A stretch of 64,000 nucleotides of DNA, taken from Euglena gracilis (Eukaryota > Euglenida > Euglenophyceae > Euglenales). The notes below the pieces were generated by a model. That model was not told where the DNA came from. It was given only the letters and a program-made list of their open reading frames with translations, and did no database searches. Below, in pieces: positions 34,261 through 44,772 of the stretch (positions within the stretch are counted from its first letter, which is position 1; every line of letters begins with the position of its first letter). Made by a program: the position numbers and the translations under genes. Location of the stretch: assembly GCA_039621445.1 (NCBI GenBank), contig CP154956.1, positions 37,350,553 through 37,414,552 on the forward strand. Direction: 5' to 3'.

Positions 34261-34896
34261 TCTCCCATGTTCAGCCAGGGTAAGGGGGGGGGTCGAAAAT
34301 CAAATGTCGAAAAACTCATTTTTGACGTTTTGGGTGGATGGGCGATGGTCCAAGGATGTGAGGAATCAGTTTTTTCCTTGATGTCGGCCAATTTTCGCCA
34401 AAAAAGCCAAAATTTGGCTGTTTCATGGAATGTGCTGGGACAGCGCAGTTTATTTTTAGTTTCCCCAAGGAATTTCCTGGTTTTTTGTTCTTCGAAAGTC
34501 GTTGCAACGAGGGCCCAGGGAGGAGCCGGTCGGTGGAAAAAGGTGCTGGAAAGAAGTTGTTTGGACTCTGGATGGGATTCCGAAATCACCTGGGCGTTGC
34601 CTTTAAGGCAGGGCGGTCCTCAAGGGAGGGCAGGTTTGTTTGTCTTGAATTTCCCCCTTGGACCTAAGGGCTAACGGCTTGACCGGGGATTGAACGGGGC
34701 CAAAAATTTAAAAAACAGTCGAAAAAAGTTGAAAACAGCATTTTAGGACGTTTTGGGTGATGGTCCAAGGATGTTTTTCCGGAAGCCGACCCTTTTTTTT
34801 TGCCAAAATATGGCCATTTTTTCAGCTATTTTTTTTTATTGTGGATCTTGCATTGCATGTGCTTGGACAGGAACTTTTTTTTTGCAGAACACCCTG
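34230..34896. mobile_element. Two family-1 copies, one with recognisable ends (34609-34896)
   Basis: 34230-34470 lacks a clear left end but has the interior and a TTTATTTTTAG end. The second copy begins CAGGGCGGTCCTCAAG at 34609 and ends near CACCCTG at 34896. Its flanks CTTTAAGG and CTCAAGGG match only partly, suggesting an old insertion. TTTTTTTGCAG close to the right end would be a good conventional acceptor. Confidence 0.6.
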
Positions 34897-35069
34897 CTCA
34901 AGGGTTATGTCATCCACCCACCTCTTTGGGGGAGCAAATGAGGCCAGCAATGGCGAGGTTGTGAAACTGTAGCTTTTTCCCAACGTCCAGCCAAACCAAA
35001 GCCCAAAATGGTCAAAATCCGATTCAAAAATTTGAATTTTTTTGTTTAAATTGTTTTTTGAAAGGTGTC

Positions 35070-35168
35070 CGCTTCCATCAAAGGAACGCCTGCGAGAAAG
35101 CATCAATGCAGAACAAAATCGCCTCCGCCAAGAGCAGCAGGCGAAGGAGCTCCAAGAGCTCGAGCAAC
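35070..35168 (+). CDS. J-domain protein, coiled-coil exon 5
   Basis: The reading SKERLRESINAEQNRLRQ, then EQQAKELQELEQR is a strong amphipathic helical, coiled-coil-like pattern. It ends at CAACG, and the next exon begins with RFRDLEQQ, so the coil would continue as ELEQ-RFRDLEQQ. No GT donor is present at that point. Function unknown beyond oligomerisation or binding. Confidence 0.6.
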
Positions 35169-35814
35169 GCTCCCATTCTTGACTCCCCCTTCCATGATGT
35201 GATGTCATGTGACACAATGACGTCCATGTGAACATTTATCCAATTGTCAGATTCCAGTATATTTGTCCGTTTGGCCTCCAATGGTCTGCCGGGGGGGGCT
35301 TTCATTTGCAACCAAACCTATTCCCCTTCCTTGGAAGTGGGGCTCGAGGTTTCCTTTTTCCCCAAAGGAAAACATGGGACCAGGCCTTGTTCAAGGATCT
35401 GATTCGAGTTGGACTCTCAGCAAACCCCCCTTCAATGTGGGATGAAGAGCATACCTTCCAGAAGTGGGATGCGGTTTGTGCCGAAAAATGCCAGATTTCT
35501 TTGCCCATTTCCTGTGGCTTTTTCATGGAATGTGCTGGGACAGTGGAGGTTTTTTTTTAAGGACCCCCTGCTTGTCATTGGAAGGTCCAGGTTTCAACAT
35601 GACCAACTTTTTTTTCCCTCAAAGTGTGCACCACGGGGAAAAAGCTCCAAACCCCACGATGGAAGTTAACGCCCAAGACTGTAAATATTGACCAGGGAAT
35701 TTTGTTTCTTCACCAGATCCAAAAGCCAAAAAAGGACCAGGCTACTTTTCCTACCCAAAAGGTGGGCTGCGCCTGGACTCAGTGATCTTTTTGTGGAAGA
35801 GGGAGCCTTGCCTC

Positions 35815-35965
35815 AGCGATTTCGTGATCTGGAGCAGCAACTTTGGCAAAACAGGCAAGATCGTGCAAAGCAGACCGAAGCAGAAAGGCGATTACAAGAT
35901 GAGCAGGAGGAACGGGAGAACCAGGCACGGGAGAGCCAGGGGGCAAAGAAGGGGGGCAAAACAGC
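35815..35965 (+). CDS. J-domain protein, coiled-coil exon 6
   Basis: It reads RFRDLEQQLWQNRQDRAK, then QTEAERRLQDEQEERENQAR, then ESQGAKKGGK: highly charged, Gln/Glu/Arg-rich, no membrane segment. It may continue slightly (TAFRALRKK). The 5' side carries CCTCAG before CGATTT, a possible conventional acceptor. Confidence 0.6.
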
Positions 35966-36660
35966 ATTCAGAGCGCTCAGGAAAAAGCTGTTCTGGAATG
36001 TTCCAAAATTATGGTTTTGATATTATCACTGTCAGCCCCCCAAAATGGTCAAAAGCAAACCCTACACCCATTTCATAAAAACTCTCATCTTCCTCTCACA
36101 ATGTTTATCTTCCTCTCCCCTCCCCCAAAGTACCAGCATTGGCCTTTTGTTGGCATTTTTGGGCTTTTCATCAGTGATTTCAGCTTTCTGATTTCATCCC
36201 GGCAAATGCCCACTGCCTGGCAGGCTTTTTTTTCCAGGTTGGCCCAAGTGGGAAGAGAGGAGCAGGTACGCTGGACCCCCTCCTCCCAGGGTGGTCGGGC
36301 AGGTGGAACCCCTTCCTCCTAGTCTTAAAAATTACCCAACCTGGGGTAAGATGGACAACCATAAAGTATCTAAGGGACATGCTCTTCTTCTGCTTTTGCT
36401 TCTTTTCAACCGGGTTGGGCGACCTGGGACTCTGACGGGGAAACGAGCTTTTGCCTCTCTTGATTCTTCAAGGAGACTGGCTCTGTCCTGGGGATTGTTG
36501 AACTGTTGACGATGTGCAATTGTCCCCCAATCGCCTGGCACTTCTCACCACAGTGTGCCAGGGGGATCAACAAGACGGGTGGCAATTAAACAGCCGTCTG
36601 GGGGCGATAATTGCTATCCTCGGGGGGGGGGGCAGGGGTTGGTGAAGGTTGCATTGCCCC

Positions 36661-36775
36661 CTGAGAATGAGAGATGGCAGTTGTTCGAGCAGCAAAGACA
36701 GCAGCTGGAACGGCAGTCAATTGAGAAGTTCGGGGGCAGGCTGTCCAGGCAGAGAAATGAAAGACAGCTTTGCTT
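36661..36775 (+). CDS. J-domain protein, coiled-coil exon 7
   Basis: The reading ENERWQLFEQQRQQLERQ, then SIEKFGGRLSRQRNERQ again has the Gln/Glu/Arg pattern. It lies between a G-run (36620) and a family-1 fragment (36810-36850). Boundaries are approximate. Confidence 0.55.
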
Positions 36776-36956
36776 CCTTCCCACACGGCTCTCCGCATGG
36801 GACGAGAGTTTTTTTCTTGAAAAGGACCGCCCCTCAAGGATTGCCCTTCGCTTTTTCCCCGGTGCCGTGCCGCTGTTTCGCTGATTTGGGTGGTGGCAGT
36901 TTCCTGGGACATGTCCAAGTGACGTTTTCACTTCCGGTCGCTCAGACCCCCCCCCC

Positions 36957-37130
36957 AAGCCGCCGGCCTCCGTTGCCGGCCGCCAAGCCGTGGTTCACGC
37001 CGAACCCCCCGAAGTGCAGCGCCGCCGCCGGGGGCAAGCCGGGCCGGCGGAGCGTGCTGGAGGAGATGGAGCGGTGCCGGAGCGACAAGGAGGTGGAGGA
37101 GCTGCTGGAGGCGCGCATCGCCCCCAAGGG
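36957..37130 (+). CDS. J-domain protein, exon 8 (Pro/Ala-rich then acidic helix)
   Basis: Nearly every codon ends in G or C. It reads SRRPPLPAAKPWFTPNPPKC, then a Gly/Ala linker, then RRSVLEEMERCRSDKEVEEL and LEARIAPK. The low-complexity Pro-rich part is followed by a predicted helix. A family-1-like left end (CAGGGCAGTCCTCAAG) starts at about 37167, just after the exon, so the following intron is probably transposon-derived. The right end is not clear. Confidence 0.75.
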
Positions 37131-37561
37131 TGCCCAAGCTTTCCGGCCTTGTCCCAGACCCAGCCACACAGGGCAGTCCTCAAGGGATAGGGTTCTATTT
37201 TTTTTGTTCAGGACCGCCCTTGGGCCTTGGGCCAGTCTGGGCATCAAACAGGGTCGAAAATGAAAAGCAGCCGAAAATCGCTTTTTTTTGACGTTTTGGA
37301 TGGTCCAAAGGATGCCATGAATCACTTTCTTCCCCAGAGTTGACCTGCTTTTTTAAAAAAAATATAGCTGTTTTTCTGGCCATTTTTTCGTGGGATTGTT
37401 CACTGAATGTGCTGGGACGGGAATTCTCAGTGATTGTGCTGGGGCAAGGAAGGCTTCAGCCGAATGAGCCGAAGGGGAACTGTGTTGTGGAACAGCTGCC
37501 ACTGCGCGCGGTCATGGCCAGAAAGAGGGGTTTCAGTGTTTTATTGGGGGATCTCTCGTCA

Positions 37562-37635
37562 GGTGCATTCAGATGCCATCAGCCCCGGGCTGCCGGTGCG
37601 GCGGGGCAACCGTCTCATAGAACGCCCCCCCCCTC
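37562..37635 (+). CDS. Possible small exon
   Basis: After CTCGTCAG the frame reads VHSDAISPGLPVRRGNRLIE. The composition is plausible but there is no known motif. It may be an exon of the J-domain gene or chance. Confidence 0.3.
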
Positions 37636-37675
37636 CACCCCAATGGAAGACCCTTGCCGTCGTCCATCCTGACAG

Positions 37676-37778
37676 GGCACGAGCGGCGCTGCGCAGCGGA
37701 GAAGCGGCCGCCCGGCCGGGCCGAGCCGTTCACCGCCGTGCCCCCGCCGACCGACGCTCCGTGGCAGCGCTCCCCGGT
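37676..37778 (+). CDS. J-domain protein, exon 9
   Basis: After CCTGACAG, GC3-rich codons read HERRCAAEKRPPGRAEPF, then TAVPPPTDAPWQRSPV. The right boundary is fixed by the family-2 element: the exon ends at CCGGT (37778), the intron runs 37779-38283, and the next exon resumes with GGC. This joins SPVA to RPAAQDHSPRR with no change of frame. Confidence 0.75.
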
Positions 37779-37781
37779 GGC

Positions 37782-38278
37782 CAGGGGTTTTCTTAAGGAC
37801 CCCCCGGGGGGGTCCAGCAAAAAGGCTGCTGGCTGGAAATGAGCTGCTGGCTGGACCCCCCCCCCCGGGGTATGGGGGGGGTCCGGGGCTGGAGGGGGCT
37901 GGGCTGGGCTGGGTCGATGAAAAACAAAAATTTCTGAAATTTTTTTGCCATTTTGGACAATTTGATGGATGGTGCTAGATCAAGGCTGAATCGGGACTAG
38001 AGGAACAGCCTAATTACTGAAAAAAATGCAGGGATAGGTGAGCTGGGCAGCCCATTTGGCTGGCCAGCCTGCGGCTGGCTGGCCGGCCTTCGGCCGGCCA
38101 GTTCGGTTGGGTCCAGCCCGGCCTCTGGCCGGGCTGGACCCAACTTTATTTCACTCGACCCCCCGGGGGGGGGGGGGCTCCCAGCCCGAATTTGGGCTGC
38201 TGGCTGGATTTGAGCTGCTGGCTGGCTGGACCCCCCACCCCGGGGGATAGGGTCCCCTCCGGCTTAAGAAAACCCCTG
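37782..38278. mobile_element. Family-2 TIR element (497 bp) acting as nonconventional intron
   Basis: Left end CAGGGGTTTTCTTAAG and right end CTTAAGAAAACCCCTG are perfect 16-bp inverted repeats. CCGGTGGC is duplicated at 37774-37781 and 38279-38286. The intron 37779-38283 lacks GT/AG ends but has CAG at +4 and CTG at -8, and its removal restores the exon exactly. The interior has GGCCGGCC-type hairpins (38080-38150). The same family lies at 59198-59685 in the opposite orientation. Confidence 0.95.
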
Positions 38279-38283
38279 CCGGT

Positions 38284-38352
38284 GGCCCGGCCTGCCGCCC
38301 AGGACCACAGCCCACGGCGGCTGCCCTGCGAGGTGTGTGGCGCCCGGATCCC
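38284..38352 (+). CDS. J-domain protein, exon 10
   Basis: It continues exon 9 in frame: ARPAAQDHSPRRLPCEVCGA, then RIPP. The Cys pair CEVC could bind metal only with partners elsewhere, and none is seen. The 3' boundary is uncertain. The following 1.9 kb to the last exon is intronic repeat. Confidence 0.65.
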
Positions 38353-38529
38353 CCCTGCCCACCCCCCATTTGGTATTTCATTGCAACTGCTGGGTGCTGA
38401 AGTGCAGTCTGAGTGGTCCACATCATCATTCTTTTTTTTCCGCAGGGGAAGGAAATCTCAATTTGGAGGGGGACCCTGTGTCCGCGATAGGGCAAGAGGT
38501 ATAAACCCGCAACCCTTGAGGAAGGTATT

Positions 38530-38830
38530 TTATTGAGAGGTCCAGGTCCCAGGTCCACTGCGCCCGCCGGGAAAGGGTGTTGGCTGGAGTGGAGAAGAAA
38601 GTTGTTGGTCCAGCCGACCACAGCGAAAATGGCCGAAAAAATGGCCATGCTTTGGCAAAAACGGGTCGGTACTTGGGGGAAAAATGTGGTTTCTGGCGTC
38701 CTTGGACCATCGCCCATCCACCCAAAATGTAAAAAATGCGTTTTTCGACTTTTTAATTTTTGACCCCTTTCGAGCCCCAGTTTGGCCCTTTGCTGGCCCT
38801 CAGGCCCACGGGCAGTCCTCAAGGGAGAAA
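38530..38830. mobile_element. Reversed, degenerate family-1 copy
   Basis: Interior words of family 1 (GGACCATCGCCCATCCACCC, TTTTTCGACTTTTTAATTTT) appear in reverse, ending with GGGCAGTCCTCAAGGGAG at about 38813. Target duplication not recognised. Confidence 0.6.
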
Positions 38831-38975
38831 AACTTCCCGTTGCTGTCCTGAACAAAACAGATCTTTTTCTAATCAGCTGCATTCCTTAACCATCCAGGAA
38901 TATTTGCTTTGCAAGGACTGTTGAGAACCATTTCCACTACAATGGGAAAGCACCAGGGGGGGGTGGGGGGGCAGG

Positions 38976-39505
38976 GGGGGGAAATTGATATCCGCAATTT
39001 TTCCGCAATTTCCGTAATTTTCCGCAATTTCCGCAATTTTCCGCAATTTTTCGCAATTTTCCGCAATTTTTCCGCAATTTCCGCAATTTTTCCGCAATTT
39101 TTTCCCCTTTTTTTTTTCCGCAGAATTTTTTCCCACCACCGAAGATGGAAGATGCAATGAGTTCAAGCCATTCTTCAAATGGATCAACAGGTGTACTATT
39201 GTGTTTTGTTGTTTTTTTCCCCCAGTTTACCAATTTTTCTCACAGGTGCACCACTGGTTACAGAATTGGGTGCGTCCCACCTGTGCAAAGAACATCAAGC
39301 GTGTTGATTTGATTTGCCTGCATCGACGTGGGTGTTGCGGTGTTCTGAACCTCACAATTGAAAATTTTTTAATTCCCCTCAGACAGAAATGTGTATACCC
39401 GATATCAATTTTTCCGCAATTTTTCCGCAATTTCCGTAATTTTTCCGCAATTTTTCCGCAATTTTTCCGAAGGCCTCCGATATCAATTTCCCCCCCCCCT
39501 GGGGG
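38976..39505. repeat. TCCGCAATTT tandem arrays between inverted GGGAAATTGATATC ends
   Basis: Two blocks of a 10-12 base repeat, (T)TTCCGCAATT with occasional CCGTAATT, lie at 38990-39105 and 39410-39470. The outer ends GGGGGGAAATTGATATC and GATATCAATTTCCCCCC are inverted, so the whole may be one element containing 300 bases of unique-looking DNA. Confidence 0.75.
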
Positions 39506-39594
39506 GGGATGCAATATGGACCCTCAAAACGCAAAAAAATAAACAATCACAAATAAACACAAAAAAGTATAAGTTGCATATAAAACCTTTAGGA

Positions 39595-39850
39595 GCTCCC
39601 CAGGATGTACACTTTGTGCTGAAGAGGACTTAGCAAAATTTTGGGCTCCACCAGGAAAAATTTCTCATTTTGTATAAAAATAAGCATTTTGTTGACCAAA
39701 AAAGTGCAAAATGACAAAAAATTGACAAATTTTTGTTCTTGTGGGTCAAAATTGCTGGGAAAAACACAAAAAAAACCCCGCAAGAAACGTAAATTTTGCC
39801 AAAATCGAAAAACACAAAAAAACGCAAAAAAAAGCGCTTTTGCGTTTTCC
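39595..39850. repeat. Dispersed repeat, inverted copy at 55940-56245
   Basis: Words shared in the opposite orientation with 55940-56245 include GGATGTACACTTT, AGAGGACTT, GGCTCCACCAGG and TAAGCATTTTG. It is A-rich with cgaaaaacacaaaaaaacgc-like runs. No open frame is conserved. Confidence 0.7.
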
Positions 39851-40317
39851 CCCCTGCAGCACCTTTAATTCCAGCCAAGCAGCTCCCATCTGGGCCACGG
39901 GCCTCCCCCCCAGGGAGGGCTCGTTCACTGAAACAAAGTTGGGGCAGCCCGGCCTGAACCCTGAAGATTTTGGTGCTTTGCGCCAAAAATTTTGAAAATA
40001 GAATCAGAATCAGTCAAATAAATCAGTCAACGGTGGTGTTTTTGAGGGGTTGGGGGCTTGGGGGTTTGGCTGAAAAGTTCCATCTCAGTTAGATTTGGAC
40101 TCTTTTTTGCCAGCTTTTGGGAACCAGCCAGGACTGGCCCAGAGATTTTGCGTTGAATGGGACGGCACATTTCTTTTTTTGCTTAAGGACCGCCCTGGTT
40201 CAGGAATGGAGTTTCTTTAATGGGTGACGGCAGATTGGGTCGATAAATTTTTTTGGAAGACGACGTTCTGCGGGGAGGGAAAGATTGGCTGCCATGTAGC
40301 CCTTTCCCCCTCTCCAG

Positions 40318-40482
40318 GGAACGCTGCTGCACACGGACCCCTCCTCACCGGTGCGAAGCGCGGCCACCGCCCCAGCGGGCCCATTCCGGCGGCTGGCGCC
40401 AGGGGCAGACCCCCCCAAGCAACCTGCCACGCACCCGAGCGACCTCTGTTTGGAAGACGTCGACCCCGACAGCGATGTGTAG
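40318..40482 (+). CDS. J-domain protein, probable last exon
   Basis: The conventional acceptor CCCTCTCCAG precedes GGAACG. The frame reads GTLLHTDPSSPVRSAATA, PAGPFRRLAPGADPPKQPA and ends SDLCLEDVDPDSDV with TAG at 40480-40482. It is GC3-rich with a low-complexity acidic end. Because exons on the same strand precede it and none clearly follows before the next start at 42765, it is taken as the 3' end of the J-domain gene. This assignment is inferred. Confidence 0.6.
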   Translation, partial: GTLLHTDPSSPVRSAATAPAGPFRRLAPGADPPKQPATHPSDLCLEDVDPDSDV

Positions 40483-40499
40483 CCCCTCCCTCCCCCCCT

Positions 40500-42700
40500 G
40501 TGACCTCTCTGTGTGTAGCATTGTGTTACCTTCGCCCCCCGCGACCTCCTCCTGTCTGCATTACACAGGTGGCTGGCGACGAGGGTTGGCAGTGAGATGC
40601 AGAAGGTTTGGCGTTAATACGTTGGGCAGTCCCAGCTGGTGGTTGGGATGGTGAATGTGCGATCCTTAACCCTACCCTACCCCCCCCTGTCAGCCGATGT
40701 GCTCCACCTGGCCGAGACATCCAACCCCCTGGCATCCTCTCCTGCACCCGAACTGGTTTCAGCGCCGCTGAATGGGCTCCGGACCTGAACCTCTTTGAGG
40801 CTCAAGCCGCTGAGCCACCTCCGGACCCATTCGGCGACGATAACTTTCCACTGCCATATGTGCTCCATCCGAGGCAACCACACTTGGGGTTGCACAGATT
40901 TTTTTTGAAGGATGAACAGGGATGATCTCCAATCTTTCCTCCAAATGAGCATCCATGAGATGGATCGGGTTTGTCGGTCGTAGCTGAGGTTGGCAACATT
41001 GTCATATCTGCAATGGGATATGCCCTTCAGCATTTGGGCCGTCATGCTGCTTTTCAGTCTGTCTGACCCCCTTCTCTTCAAAAACCCCATCCACAAAGCA
41101 ATCCCTCGTTTTAGAATTGCCTTAGTTTGAAGCCTCTTTTCAAGGACGCAGTGGCATCAAAAAGCCAAATTGTTTGTACCGTAATCTTAAATGGCTTTGG
41201 AGGGTGGGCTGCCCCATTCGACAGACCTTCAATCTTATTTCAAACGAGTTTTCCACAAAAATGAAGTTGGCAACATTCTTTTTCTGTCATAAAACATAGA
41301 ATTTTTGGCCAATTTGAGGATGGACTGAAGGTTCACCATCAGCAATATGGTGCATGTGCCAGTTATTATTATTGTTATTAATTAATTAATTAATTAATTA
41401 ATTAATTAATTAATTAATTAATTAATTTGGTCATTTTTTCTCATTCTTATGCATCTTGTTGAGGAGAATCCAGTGCATTCCTGGTGTTTGCACCAGGCAT
41501 AATGTCTTAAGCCGCCTTAAAAAACGGTAAAAAACCTTTAAAAGTGCTTATGAAACATTCAAAAAATCTTACCTGAAAAAACATCAATTAATTATATTTG
41601 TGGGTGTGGATAGTATGAACAACAAAAAAAACCTAACAAAACCAAAAAAAAAAATAAACAAAAAAAAAAAAAAAAAAAAACCTAAAAAACATAATAATTT
41701 TTTAATTATTATTAATTATAATTAATTAATAATAGATGCTCAGAGCATGGGAAACAGAAAAAAAATCGTGAATGGAGAAACCTATCAGGTGCCTAATAAC
41801 TGCATAAAATTTGAAAGAATTGGACTTTGAAAAGTTCGAAATATTGTTTATAACTGTGAGAAAAGGTGAATTTCGAAAATTAAAGGCTTTAAGTGAATTT
41901 ACAGAAAAAATTGAGGAAAAATCGCAAATAAGGGTGAAAATTTTAAATAAGAAAACCCTGGAGAAAATCAAGAAGAAAAGCCAAAATTATAAAATAATGC
42001 AACAAGTGTCATCTAACAAACAGGTTGACCGGTGACAGGGACCCTGAAACTTCCATATGACCAAAAGGTGGGACACAGTGACAGGAAACTGGGACATGAC
42101 GTCTTTGCTTTCTGCACCTTTGTTGTTTGAGGTTCATTGTTTTCAATAAAATCACAAAAGCAGAAAAATTTCGGGCAGAATGAGATTTTATTACCTTAGT
42201 CCATCCCCACTTTCAGATGAGCATTCGTAGAGAATTGCATCCCCCACAGGAGGTTGATTTGCAGATGTGGGCGAAGTGCTGTCTTTTTGAAAGAGTTTTT
42301 TGCATATCTTTCGAAATTTCAAAGACTTTGCATCCTAGTTTTTGTGCATTTTTCGGAGCAGTCTATTGCAATTCTTTCCTGTGCATTTTGTTTCTTTCCC
42401 CGAATTGTTGGTTTTTTTTCGTGTTTTTTTCCAGCGTTTTTATTTGAAATTCTCACCCTTTCTTGAAAATTTTCCTTGTTTAGGGAAGGGTCCATATAAA
42501 TGTGCTTAAAAATTATTTCAAAATGACATAAATGGTCTGCAGAGCACCCCGGTTTATGTTTTTTTTTTTGAATGAAATGTGTCACAAATTGTTTTCGTTT
42601 GCGGAATTTTGAGAGAAAAAATTTTCAGTCCGTTTGGAAGGACTGTGGCAATCTTTCTTGCACGGGTTTCTCTCCCTGCGGTTCTGCCCCCTCCATGCCC
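40500..42700. other. Intergenic stretch, AT-rich after 41.1 kb
   Basis: No gene recognised. It includes the (ATTA)n microsatellite at 41376-41427 and A-rich DNA at 41580-42000. The drop in GC and absence of transposon ends make it a likely intergenic boundary. Confidence 0.55.
41376..41427. repeat. (ATTA)n microsatellite
   Basis: About 13 consecutive tetranucleotide units, self-complementary (TTAATTAA). Confidence 0.95.
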
Positions 42701-42764
42701 CCGCCATTCCCCGCAGGCAGTGGATGTCCCCAGCCCTCCCAGGGCACGCGGGCCGTCCTCTACC

Positions 42765-42897
42765 ATGGCGTTCAACGTGGCCGTCAAGAAGCTGATGAAG
42801 GCGCCCTACCACCAACAGCGCCGGAAGATTCTGCTCAAAGTGCGGCTCTGTCTGCTCAGCGATGCGACGAAGCGTGCCCTCCGTGCTCATCGCAGGA
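42765..42897 (+). CDS. Unidentified small gene, exon 1
   Basis: ATG follows an acceptor-like CCCCGCAG at 42716, a candidate spliced-leader site. The frame reads MAFNVAVKKLMKAPYHQQRR, then KILLKVRLCLLSDATKRAL, with strong G/C third positions. The Lys/Arg-rich N-terminus shows no clear signal peptide and no known domain. The exon probably ends around CATCGCAG (42897). The next exon is likely at 43510. Confidence 0.6.
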
Positions 42898-43509
42898 GTT
42901 GGGTGGAGACTGGACGAGACCTCCGTCCCCCCCCAGCAACCTGCTGTCTGGAGTGGGCTTCGTTTTGAAGAAAAGTTGACGGCAAGAGATGTGTGCTGAT
43001 GTATAATGCATCCATATCACCAGGAAGGGGTGACTTCTGGGGGGAGAACACATTGGGCAACAAATAGGGGTGTGAATTGCCGAAAAACGGAATGACAGCT
43101 ATTTGACAATACCCTTTTTTTTTTAGCAATTTAAAGCTCAAGCTCACATGGTCCTTTTTTTTGTTCATTTTGCATTGTTCAGCACCATATTGCTCCCATA
43201 TCACAATGTGAACTAGGGCAAAATTTTCTGGGACAGGGGGCACAGTCGGCAAAACTGTTTTCCAGCCAGCCGAAAGCCTCCAGCCTTTGAGCTGGATCCC
43301 CCAGGGGGTCGTCAAACGACGCCTTGCTCTCCCCCCAAAGAGAGCAAACGAGCAGCCATCACCGGCCAGCCAAACGAACCGTCCCCATCGACATGGCGCA
43401 CATGGCCGCCCTCTCCCCCCCATCCCATCAGGCGTACAAGTGTGCGCGTATGTGCATGCCCGCCCTGTTTTTTTTTTTTGCATGCTCTTTCCCTGAAGTC
43501 CTGCCGTAC

Positions 43510-43652
43510 CTTGGGAGTGGCCGCCATCAAGGCTGCGGGGATCCATCTGGAGGAGCTGCTGTTGGATGGCAGTGCGAGGATGTGCCACAGCATTGCGTTC
43601 GAGCTGCGGCGGCACCTCGGCTGGGCCGCCGCTCAACCCACAAGTGGGACCC
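43510..43652 (+). CDS. Unidentified small gene, exon 2
   Basis: The frame reads TLGVAAIKAAGIHLEELLLD, then GSARMCHSIAFELRRHLG and WAAAQPTSGT. The Leu spacing in HLEELLLDG is reminiscent of a leucine-rich repeat but is too short to call. The right boundary is set by the element at 43656-43908: the exon ends GGGACCC. Confidence 0.6.
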
Positions 43653-43655
43653 CAC

Positions 43656-43908
43656 CAGGGGTTTTTTAATCGTGGACCCCCGGGGGGGGGAGGGGGGGGG
43701 AGGGTGGGGGGGCCCCGCCGAGCCCCCCCCCCCCCCCCCGGGATATACTTTTCGGCGCCGCAGGCGCCGAAAAAATTCTATTTTAGCACTTTTCGCGATT
43801 TTTCGGCCATTTTTTGTGGGTCCCCCGGGACCCCCCGGGGGGGGCCCCCAGGGGGTGGGTGGGGGGGGGGCCCCCCCTCCCCCCCCCCCGGTATTAAAAA
43901 AACCCCTG
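43656..43908. mobile_element. Diverged family-2 element as nonconventional intron
   Basis: It starts CAGGGGTTTTTTAAT and ends ATTAAAAAAACCCCTG, with flanks GACCCCAC and GACCCCAG (7 of 8 match). Splicing by the +4/-8 rule removes 43653-43913. The interior is mostly G and C runs with a GGCGCCGCAGGCGCC hairpin. Confidence 0.8.
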
Positions 43909-43913
43909 GACCC

Positions 43914-44062
43914 CAGGACATGCGTACCAACCATACAGTCACTTAGTCACTGGCCGACCTCACCTGGGGTGGGTAACTGGTTTTTCAGGGTGTCTGAGGA
44001 GTGAACCGATGCCGGAACGTTTTTCACGTTTGTGGTCAAATTTCCCTTGGATTCCAGAGTGA
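43914..44062 (+). CDS. Unidentified small gene, possible last exon
   Basis: After removal of 43653-43913 the frame stays open (PGHAYQPYSHLVTGRPHLGW...) to TGA at 44060-44062. Third-position bias is weaker than in exon 2, so the true end may be earlier. No domain is recognised. Confidence 0.35.
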
Positions 44063-44412
44063 CCGATCCCCCGGGGGGGGGGGTGAATGACTGGTTTTCC
44101 GGGAAAAAAGTGGGCGACTGGTTTTTGGAAGAGTGGAAGTGACCCCCCCGTGGGTCGGTAAATTATTGTATGGTCCCAACTTATCGAACAAGGGCTTTGA
44201 CGTGCAAGGACTGGTCCTCGAAAACATTTCTTCTGTTATGGGATCTCCCAAAAGCTTGATAAGGTATGATTGGTGTTCAAATTCCATGTCTGGCGAACTG
44301 TGCTGAACCGTGGGACCTGCTCCAAAGGGAAGTTTCTCTTCCTGCTGGGAATGGCATTGGAGTTACCTTGTCCCCCCCCCAATGCCTACCCATCTCTTCC
44401 AGAGTTTACGAC

Positions 44413-44700
44413 ATGTCATGGCGACTGCCCACGGCTGAGGATGTTGGGGAGCGTGGCCCCGACATGGCCAACCTGGGCTGTGAGATGGTGGACCTCCTGG
44501 ACCGGGTCTACAGCAGCGCCGACAGGATCCATCGCGTCCAGAGCGTGTACGGCGAGGGGGTGCGGGTCTTGGTCGCGTGGGACCGGCCGAAGAGCACCCG
44601 GCGTGGGGCCGCGGACCGCACGATGCTCGGGGTGATGATGTACAAGCTGGGGGACCTGGATGTGGAGTTTGAGTCGGAGCACAACCCCATTGAGGACTCT
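44413..44700 (+). CDS. GNAT-like acetyltransferase, exon 1
   Basis: The ATG follows an acceptor-like CATCTCTTCCAG (44402). GC3-rich codons read MSWRLPTAEDVGERGPDM, ANLGCEMVDLLDRVYSSADR, IHRVQSVYGEGVRVLVAWD, then TMLGVMMYKLGDLDVEFESE. The pattern (helical start, then beta strands ending in a hydrophobic strand before the acetyl-CoA loop) fits a GNAT fold but is not diagnostic alone. Together with the last exon (FYEQFGFHF) the assignment is reasonable. The donor is somewhere after HNPIED. Confidence 0.65.
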
Positions 44701-44772
44701 GCACAGGCTGGCCCGTCCGGTGGGCCGAAAATGGAACGGCGGCGATTTTGACCACGAGTTCGCCTGCCTCGC

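Noticed and set aside
36943-37325. Minus-strand and alternative-frame open readings opposite the exon at 36957-37130
   Set aside because: They are shadows of a GC3-rich exon. The chosen frame has the best third-position bias and a sensible helix.
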